Position numbers and translations under genes: made by a program. A stretch of 64,000 nucleotides of DNA, from assembly GCF_001870465.1 (NCBI RefSeq), contig NZ_MDGK01000058.1, positions 151,055 to 215,054 on the forward strand, written 5' to 3'. This document shows positions 58,586-64,000 of the stretch, piece after piece; the stretch's first letter is position 1, and every line of letters begins with the position of its first letter. The notes under the pieces were generated by a model that worked only from the letters and a program-made list of their open reading frames with translations, searched no databases and had not been told where the DNA came from. The stretch is from Pseudomonas extremorientalis. Its GTDB lineage: Bacteria > Pseudomonadota > Gammaproteobacteria > Pseudomonadales > Pseudomonadaceae.

Positions 58586-58710
58586 GTCGCAGCAGCAGGC
58601 CATTTTCAAGCCGTTACGCGTAATACGCCGGTCAGTTGGCAACGGACCGGCGGATTTTTTCATGTATGATACGCGCCCCATTTCGTTGCCCGACTGTCCG
58701 AGAACACCCC

Positions 58711-60081
58711 ATGCAGCTCTCTTCGCTCACTGCGGTTTCCCCTGTAGACGGCCGCTACGCCGGCAAAACCCAGGCCCTGCGCCCTATTTTCAGCGAATAC
58801 GGCCTGATCCGTGCTCGCGTACTGGTTGAAGTGCGCTGGCTTCAGCGCCTGGCCGCTCACCCCGCCATCAGCGAAGTGCCGGCGTTTTCCGCGCAAGCCA
58901 ACGCTGTGCTCGACGCTCTGGCGGAAAACTTCTCCCTGGAGCACGCCGAGCGTGTGAAGGAGATCGAGCGCACCACCAACCACGACGTAAAAGCCATCGA
59001 ATACCTGCTCAAAGAGCAAGCGGCCAAGCTGCCGGAACTGGCCCAGGTCAGCGAATTCATCCACTTTGCCTGCACCAGCGAGGACATCAACAACCTGTCC
59101 CACGCCCTGATGCTGCGCGAAGGCCGTGATGACGTGATGCTGCCGCTGATGCGCCAGACCGCCAATGCCATCCGCGAACTGGCCATCCGTTTTGCCGACG
59201 TGCCGATGCTGTCGCGCACCCACGGCCAGCCGGCGTCGCCGACCACCCTGGGCAAAGAACTGGCCAACGTGGTGTACCGCCTGGAGCGCCAGATCGCTCA
59301 AGTCGCCGCCGTACCGCTGCTGGGCAAGATCAACGGCGCCGTAGGCAACTACAACGCCCACCTGTCGGCCTACCCGGAGATCGACTGGGAAGCCAACGCC
59401 CGCGCCTTCATCGAAGACGAGCTGGGCCTGGGCTTCAACCCCTACACCACGCAGATCGAACCGCACGACTACATTGCCGAACTGTTCGACGCCATTGCGC
59501 GCTTCAACACCATCCTGATCGACTTCGATCGCGATATCTGGGGCTACATCTCCCTGGGCTACTTCAAGCAGCGCACCATTGCCGGTGAAATCGGTTCGTC
59601 GACCATGCCGCACAAGGTCAACCCGATCGACTTCGAAAACTCCGAAGGCAACCTCGGCATCGCCAACGCCCTGTTCCAGCACCTGGCCAGCAAGTTGCCG
59701 ATCTCCCGCTGGCAGCGCGACCTGACCGACTCCACCGTGCTGCGCAACCTCGGCGTGGGCTTCGCTCACAGCGTGATCGCATACGAAGCCAGTCTGAAGG
59801 GCATCAGCAAGCTTGAGCTCAATGAGCAGAAGATCGCCGCTGACCTGGACGCGTGCTGGGAAGTCCTGGCCGAACCAATCCAGACCGTGATGCGCCGCTA
59901 CAACATCGAAAACCCGTACGAGAAGCTCAAAGAGTTGACGCGCGGCAAGGGCATCAGCCCTGAAGCACTGCAAACTTTCATCGACGGCCTGGACATGCCA
60001 GCCGCCGCCAAGGCCGAGCTGAAACTGCTCACCCCGGCCAACTACATTGGCAACGCTGTAGAGCAAGCCAAGCGCATCTGA
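58711..60081 (+). CDS. purB: Adenylosuccinate lyase
   Basis: This 456-residue enzyme acts twice in purine synthesis. The fumarase/aspartase-superfamily signature SSTMPHKVNPIDFENSEGNL is at about residues 292-311. Catalytic His regions are in SRTHGQPASPTTLGKELANV and FACTSEDINNLSHAL. The N-terminal MQLSSLTAVSPVDGRYAGKT is typical of the gamma-proteobacterial form. Preceded by 125 bases with the promoter TATGATACG near 58664. Confidence 0.97.
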   Translation: MQLSSLTAVSPVDGRYAGKTQALRPIFSEYGLIRARVLVEVRWLQRLAAHPAISEVPAFSAQANAVLDALAENFSLEHAERVKEIERTTNHDVKAIEYLLKEQAAKLPELAQVSEFIHFACTSEDINNLSHALMLREGRDDVMLPLMRQTANAIRELAIRFADVPMLSRTHGQPASPTTLGKELANVVYRLERQIAQVAAVPLLGKINGAVGNYNAHLSAYPEIDWEANARAFIEDELGLGFNPYTTQIEPHDYIAELFDAIARFNTILIDFDRDIWGYISLGYFKQRTIAGEIGSSTMPHKVNPIDFENSEGNLGIANALFQHLASKLPISRWQRDLTDSTVLRNLGVGFAHSVIAYEASLKGISKLELNEQKIAADLDACWEVLAEPIQTVMRRYNIENPYEKLKELTRGKGISPEALQTFIDGLDMPAAAKAELKLLTPANYIGNAVEQAKRI

Positions 60082-60101
60082 TCATCGCAAGACCCTTTGA
60101 G

Positions 60102-60122
60102 ACGCCCGGCCGCGCCGGGCGT
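60102..60122 (+). terminator. Intrinsic terminator of purB
   Basis: ACGCCCGGC (60102-60110) and GCCGGGCGT (60114-60122) form a 9-bp stem with loop CGC, followed by TTTTATT. Confidence 0.93.
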
Positions 60123-60165
60123 TTTTATTCCAGTCTGAAAAGTGCTTTTTTTCAATAGGTTACAC

Positions 60166-61332
60166 ATGAATCCTGATATCCCTCTTCAACTTCTGGGCGG
60201 CATCACGGCACGGGAATTCCTGCGCGACTACTGGCAGAAAAAACCGCTGCTGATCCGCCAGGCCATCCCTGATTTCGAAAGCCCGATCGACGCCGACGAA
60301 CTGGCCGGCCTGGCGCTGGAAGAAGAAGTCGAGTCGCGCTTGGTGATCGAGCATGGCGAGCGCCCGTGGGAGCTGCGTCGCGGCCCGTTCGCCGAAGATG
60401 CCTTCAGCACCCTGCCCGAGCGCGAGTGGACCCTGCTGGTACAGGCGGTCGACCAGTTCGTGCCGGAAGTGGCCGAGTTGCTGGAGCAGTTCCGCTTCCT
60501 GCCGAGCTGGCGCATCGACGATGTGATGATCAGCTTCGCCGCACCGGGCGGCAGCGTTGGCCCGCACTTCGACAACTACGACGTGTTCCTGCTGCAGGCC
60601 CAGGGCAAGCGCAACTGGAAGATCGGCCAGATGTGCAGCTCCGAAAGCCCGCTGCTGCAGCACGCCGACCTGCGTATCCTCGCCGAATTCGAAGAAAGCG
60701 CCGAGTGGGTCCTGGAACCGGGCGACATGCTTTACTTGCCGCCGCGCCTGGCGCACTTCGGCATTGCCGAAGACGACTGCATGACCTATTCCGTGGGCTT
60801 CCGTGCACCGAGCGCGGCCGAAGTGCTGACCCACTTCACCGACTTCCTCAGCCAGTACCTGACCGACGAAGAGCGCTATACCGACGCTGACGCCCAGCCG
60901 GTCAGCGACCCGCACCAGATCCAGAGCGACGCCCTGGACCGCCTCAAGAGCCTGCTGGCCGAGCACATGAGCGACGAGCGCATGCTGCTGACCTGGTTCG
61001 GCCAATTCATGACCGAACCGCGCTATCCTGAACTGGTGGCCGGCGAAGAGTTGGGCGAAGACGACTTCCTCAACAGCCTGCAGGACGGTGCGATCCTGGT
61101 GCGCAACCCGAGTGCGCGCCTGGCCTGGTCCGAAGTGGACGACGATGTATTGCTGTTTGCCAGTGGCCAGAGCCGTTACCTGCCGGGCAAGCTGCGTGAA
61201 CTGCTGAAGCTGGTGTGTTCGGCCGATGCGCTGCATAGCGAGAACCTGGGCGAATGGCTGGCAGACGAAGACGGTCGCGACCTGCTGTGTGAATTGGTCA
61301 AGCAAGGAAGCCTGGGATTTGCCGATGAATAG
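60166..61332 (+). CDS. roxA: Ribosomal protein L16 arginine hydroxylase RoxA-type (JmjC/cupin)
   Basis: The 388-residue 2-oxoglutarate/Fe(II) oxygenase matches YcfD. The iron ligands are in GSVGPHFDNYDVFLLQ (HxD, about residues 130-132) and LPPRLAHFGIAEDD (second His). The C-terminal winged-helix dimerisation domain covers about 220-385. E. coli YcfD hydroxylates Arg81 of L16. It overlaps the GNAT gene by eight bases. Confidence 0.93.
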   Translation: MNPDIPLQLLGGITAREFLRDYWQKKPLLIRQAIPDFESPIDADELAGLALEEEVESRLVIEHGERPWELRRGPFAEDAFSTLPEREWTLLVQAVDQFVPEVAELLEQFRFLPSWRIDDVMISFAAPGGSVGPHFDNYDVFLLQAQGKRNWKIGQMCSSESPLLQHADLRILAEFEESAEWVLEPGDMLYLPPRLAHFGIAEDDCMTYSVGFRAPSAAEVLTHFTDFLSQYLTDEERYTDADAQPVSDPHQIQSDALDRLKSLLAEHMSDERMLLTWFGQFMTEPRYPELVAGEELGEDDFLNSLQDGAILVRNPSARLAWSEVDDDVLLFASGQSRYLPGKLRELLKLVCSADALHSENLGEWLADEDGRDLLCELVKQGSLGFADE

Positions 61333-61747
61333 GATTCACGTAAGTGTCGCGGACTGGCAAAAGGATATCGCCGAGATTCGGCGCATTCGTGAAGCGGTGT
61401 TTATCGCTGAACAATCGGTTCCACCGGAGCTGGAGTGGGACGCGGACGACGCCGGCGCAGTGCATTTCCTTGCATTCGAAGGTGATTTTCCGATCGGTAC
61501 CGCCCGCCTGCTACCCAGCGGCGAAATTGGCCGCGTGTCGGTCCTCAAGGACTGGCGCGGGCTGAAGGTCGGCGACAAGCTGATGGAAACGGTGATTGGC
61601 GTGGCCGAACAGCGTGGCCAGACCAGGCAGTTCCTGAGTGCGCAGGTGTATGCAGCACCGTTTTATGAGCGGCTGGGCTTCAAGATCGTCAGTGACGAAT
61701 TTCTTGAGGTCGGGATTCCGCATGTGGATATGGTGCGCGGGGACTGA
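61325..61747 (+). CDS. GNAT family N-acetyltransferase
   Basis: The 140-residue protein starts MNRIHVSVADWQKDIAEIRR. The GNAT core is EIGRVSVLKDWRGLKVGDKL (about residues 61-80, acetyl-CoA loop RGLKVGDKL) followed by FLSAQVYAAPFYERLGFKIV. Arrangement and length match the YjcF/ElaA-type. Substrate unknown. Overlaps the hydroxylase gene. Confidence 0.92.
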   Translation: MNRIHVSVADWQKDIAEIRRIREAVFIAEQSVPPELEWDADDAGAVHFLAFEGDFPIGTARLLPSGEIGRVSVLKDWRGLKVGDKLMETVIGVAEQRGQTRQFLSAQVYAAPFYERLGFKIVSDEFLEVGIPHVDMVRGD

Positions 61748-61761
61748 TCCGACACCGCGTC

Positions 61762-61852
61762 GCCTGCATCGCAGGCAAGCCAGCTCCCACACTTGACCGA
61801 GTACACTCCTTGGAATGCGGTCAAATGTGGGAGCTGGCTTGCCTGCGAAAGC
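61762..61852. repeat. REP-like pair, GTGGGAGCTGGCTTGCCTGCGA variant
   Basis: An inverted pair of a different REP family: TCGCAGGCAAGCCAGCTCCC near 61769 and its inverted copy ending near 61852, with about 35 bases between. Differs from the CCCCC-type palindromes in the other gaps. Confidence 0.88.
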
Positions 61853-61975
61853 GATATCAGCAGCACCATAAATGCCCTGCACTGCCAGGGCATTTTGCCG
61901 TCTACGATTCAATTTGCGACCTGCCAGGCCGACAAACTGGCACTATCCAGCCTTTGACTCGCAGAGATAACGGAC

Positions 61976-62713
61976 ATGTCCCTACGCACCCTGCTCACCG
62001 CCCTCCTCCTGACCGCCAGCGCCGCGGCCATGGCCGACACCGAAGTCGTCAACCTGAGCAACCGTACCAGCGCCGACCTGCTGCCGGTGGCACAGAACTT
62101 CATCGGCAAGGACGGCACCGTCAGCGCCTACGGCAACCAACTTATCGTCAAGGCCGACCCCGGCAAGATCCAGGACCTGCGCGCCCTGCTTTCCCAGCTG
62201 GATACGCCGGCCAAACGCCTGCTGATCACCGTCGACACCAACGAAAACAACCAGCAGAACACCGGTGACAGCCAGACCCGCATCATCAGCTACGGCACCA
62301 CCAGCCGCGACGGCGGCGTCCAGCAGATCCAGGCCAGTGAAGGCGTGCCCGCGCTGATCCAGGTCGGCCAGAGCGTGCCGCTGACCACCACCCAGCAGGA
62401 CAGCTATGGCCGCCTGCAGAACCAGACCCAGTATCGCAACGTGACCCAGGGCTTCTACGTGACCGCCAGCGTCACCGGCGAGACCGTACACCTGGCGATC
62501 AGTACCAACCGTGACCGCATGAGCCAGGAGCGTCCCGATGTAGTGAACGTACAGAGTACCGACACAACCGTCAGCGGGCGCCTGGGTGAATGGATCACCC
62601 TGGCCGGCATCAATCGCGAGACCCAGGCCGACAAATCCTCTGCAACCCGCAGCTACTCTACTCAGGGCCGCGATGACCTGACAGTACGGGTCAAGGTCGA
62701 CACCCTGAACTGA
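61976..62713 (+). CDS. Secretin-domain periplasmic protein (PA2633-like)
   Basis: The 245-residue protein has a signal peptide (MSLRTLLTALLLTASAAAMA, cut after ADT-like). An N0/N1-like stretch (LLPVAQNFIGKDGTVSAYGN, then LRALLSQLDTPAKRLLITVD) is followed by a secretin/STN-like beta domain (about 80-240). It is much shorter than a true secretin, so it is not a full outer-membrane channel. Function unknown to me. Confidence 0.85.
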   Translation: MSLRTLLTALLLTASAAAMADTEVVNLSNRTSADLLPVAQNFIGKDGTVSAYGNQLIVKADPGKIQDLRALLSQLDTPAKRLLITVDTNENNQQNTGDSQTRIISYGTTSRDGGVQQIQASEGVPALIQVGQSVPLTTTQQDSYGRLQNQTQYRNVTQGFYVTASVTGETVHLAISTNRDRMSQERPDVVNVQSTDTTVSGRLGEWITLAGINRETQADKSSATRSYSTQGRDDLTVRVKVDTLN

Positions 62714-62753
62714 AGCACCAAAAACTGACTGACGAGTCGTATTAGACTAAAGA

Positions 62754-62779
62754 TGTAGTGCCTGAAAAAAAGCACTACA
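62754..62779. promoter_or_regulatory. Candidate operator TGTAGTGC-N10-GCACTACA upstream of aceA
   Basis: TGTAGTGC (62754-62761) and GCACTACA (62772-62779) form an 8-bp inverted repeat. The half-sites TGTAGT/ACTACA resemble, from memory, the motif of the RpiR-type regulator RccR that controls aceA in P. fluorescens. The site centre is at about -54 of the predicted start. Confidence 0.55.
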
Positions 62780-62785
62780 AAACAT

Positions 62786-62814
62786 TTGACGATCCAAAAA
62801 AGCATGGGCATGAT
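62786..62814 (+). promoter_or_regulatory. Candidate aceA promoter
   Basis: TTGACG (62786-62791) and CATGAT (62809-62814) are separated by 17 bases. Transcription would start near 62821 and give a leader of about 385 nt before the ATG at 63206. Confidence 0.5.
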
Positions 62815-63205
62815 GGCCTCGCTCCCGCTAATCAGGGGCCCTGGCAAGGGCCTTCGGATCGTCGCTCCAAGCTACCCACCCGAGCCGATTCGTGTCTGTA
62901 CCGCCCACAAGGCGTGTTTGACGAGGTTGCGACTGGAACGAAGTTGTCCCGAGGGACGGAAGCTAACCAGGTAACCCGGCTACACGCTGTTGAGCACCCG
63001 AGGGCCCACGACGCCCGGAGACTGTTCTCGGTCCGCCTGTACCTACTCCACCCTCCCGCCACTCGTTCATCCCGTCGCATTCCCCGCCAGACCCGACATG
63101 ACCGCCTAAGCTTCTGGTCAGCGAGCAGCCCTGCCCACGCATTTGAATGCAGGGCTGGCAAATGGATTTTTTCCACCACAAGAACACGCGACGAGGTTTA
63201 CTTCC

Positions 63206-64000
63206 ATGGCACTGACACGCGAACAGCAAATTGCAGCCCTTGAGAAAGACTGGGCTGAAAACCCACGCTGGAAAGGCGTGACCCGCGCTTATTCCGCTGC
63301 TGACGTCGTCCGCCTGCGTGGCTCGGTTCAACCTGAGCACACCTTTGCAAAACTCGGCGCCGAGAAGCTGTGGAACCTGGTGACACAAGGTGCCAAGCCG
63401 TCCTTCCGTCCCGACAAAGATTTCGTCAACTGCATGGGCGCCCTCACTGGCGGCCAGGCAGTCCAGCAGGTGAAAGCCGGTATCCAGGCGATCTATCTGT
63501 CCGGCTGGCAAGTGGCGGCGGACAACAACTCCGCTGAATCCATGTACCCCGACCAATCGCTGTACCCGGTGGACTCGGTGCCGACCGTGGTCAAGCGCAT
63601 CAACAACTCGTTCCGTCGTGCCGACCAGATCCAGTGGAAAGCCGGCAAGAACCCGGGCGATGAAGGCTACATCGACTACTTCGCGCCGATCGTGGCCGAC
63701 GCCGAAGCCGGTTTCGGCGGCGTACTCAACGCCTACGAACTGATGAAGAGCATGATCGAGGCTGGCGCTGCCGGCGTGCACTTCGAAGACCAGCTGGCGT
63801 CCGTGAAGAAATGCGGCCACATGGGCGGCAAGGTACTGGTTCCGACCCAGGAAGCCGTACAGAAACTGACCGCTGCCCGCCTGGCCGCTGACGTTGCCGG
63901 CACGCCGACCATCATCCTGGCGCGTACCGATGCCAACGCGGCTGACCTGCTGACATCGGACTGCGACCCGTACGACCAGCCATTCGTGACTGGCGAGCGC
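63206..64000 (+). CDS. aceA: Isocitrate lyase, 5' part (continues beyond window)
   Basis: The first 265 residues are present. They begin MALTREQQIAALEKDWAENP and contain SGWQVAADNNSAESMYPDQS, the catalytic-loop motif KKCGHMGGK (about residues 193-201) and ILARTDANAAD. The enzyme splits isocitrate into glyoxylate and succinate in the glyoxylate shunt, competing with icd and idh encoded 10 kb upstream. The frame is open to the window end. Start has GAGG about eleven bases upstream. Confidence 0.96.
   Translation, partial: MALTREQQIAALEKDWAENPRWKGVTRAYSAADVVRLRGSVQPEHTFAKLGAEKLWNLVTQGAKPSFRPDKDFVNCMGALTGGQAVQQVKAGIQAIYLSGWQVAADNNSAESMYPDQSLYPVDSVPTVVKRINNSFRRADQIQWKAGKNPGDEGYIDYFAPIVADAEAGFGGVLNAYELMKSMIEAGAAGVHFEDQLASVKKCGHMGGKVLVPTQEAVQKLTAARLAADVAGTPTIILARTDANAADLLTSDCDPYDQPFVTGER

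Larger units (their letters stand above)
62714..63205. other. 492-base aceA upstream region with operator and hairpin
   Basis: No gene is supported. It contains the inverted repeat at 62754-62779, a candidate promoter at 62786-62814, then a leader of about 385 nt. A 9-bp stem CAGCCCTGC/GCAGGGCTG (63126-63157) lies 49 bases before the aceA ATG. Confidence 0.6.

Overview
The window is a stretch of a fluorescent-group Pseudomonas chromosome. The evidence is gene content (gacS with its H294, D717 and H863 phosphorelay residues next to ldhA; tusDCBE-cysG-serS-crcB-rarA-lolA-ftsK-aat-ate-infA-clpA-clpS-cspD-icd-idh-mnmA-hflD-purB-aceA in the order I recall from Pseudomonas) and the many REP palindromes of the GTGGGAGGGGGCTTGCCCCC type found in P. 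fluorescens relatives.

Positions 1 to about 13,280 are the right end of a lambdoid prophage whose other end lies left of the window. It is integrated at the 3' end of tRNA-Ser(UGA) (13282-13372, minus strand), and its tyrosine integrase (12090-13154) faces that gene. The immunity region closely resembles lambda. A leftward operon runs cro, a Rha/KilAC antirepressor, a DnaT-like replication protein, a P-like protein, a small gene and a probable recombinase. A cro/cI intergenic region holds three evenly spaced operators, and a rightward cI has no Shine-Dalgarno sequence. A second operator pair at 5287-5324 lies on a promoter that would drive a rightward operon of small phage genes. Between them a DUF1654 gene carries a near-perfect LexA box. 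A non-coding block (5978-6472) ends in a candidate small RNA with a terminator. Farther right is a cargo section: an orphan cytosine-C5 methyltransferase flanked by two AT-rich, oppositely oriented genes, one for a two-helix membrane protein and one for a HEPN-type putative RNase, followed by a small membrane protein, a DUF4224 protein and the integrase.

From 13.4 kb on the DNA is ordinary core chromosome. 13.5-21.1 kb: yccA, then the leftward murB-LMW-PTP-kdsB-trm112-lpxK-exbD-exbB cluster and comEC. 21.2-33.4 kb: a DUF2062 protein, an OmpR-type two-component pair, gacS, ldhA, small redox and lipoprotein genes, a Tag-type glycosylase, ttcA and a Yip1-type membrane protein. 33.5-46.5 kb: sprT, a CaiB-type CoA transferase, the tusDCBE sulfur relay with a TrpD-like gene, a glutathionyl-hydroquinone reductase-like GST, and the leftward cysG-serS-crcB-rarA-lolA-ftsK run. 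46.9-52.1 kb: the N-degron genes aat and ate, infA, clpA, clpS and a cold-shock gene. 52.1-64 kb: two non-homologous isocitrate dehydrogenases, a Nudix enzyme, mnmA, hflD, purB, a RoxA-type hydroxylase, a GNAT protein, a secretin-like protein and the 5' part of aceA, which has a long leader and a candidate operator.

REP pairs occur in at least eight chromosomal intergenic gaps and none was seen in the prophage. The most interesting material is the prophage switch (lambda-like operators, LexA-boxed DUF1654, possible antisense RNA over the antirepressor leader), the structured non-coding block, the repeated GTGTC-AC-GACAC motif, and the methyltransferase/HEPN cargo. All functions are inferred from sequence alone.
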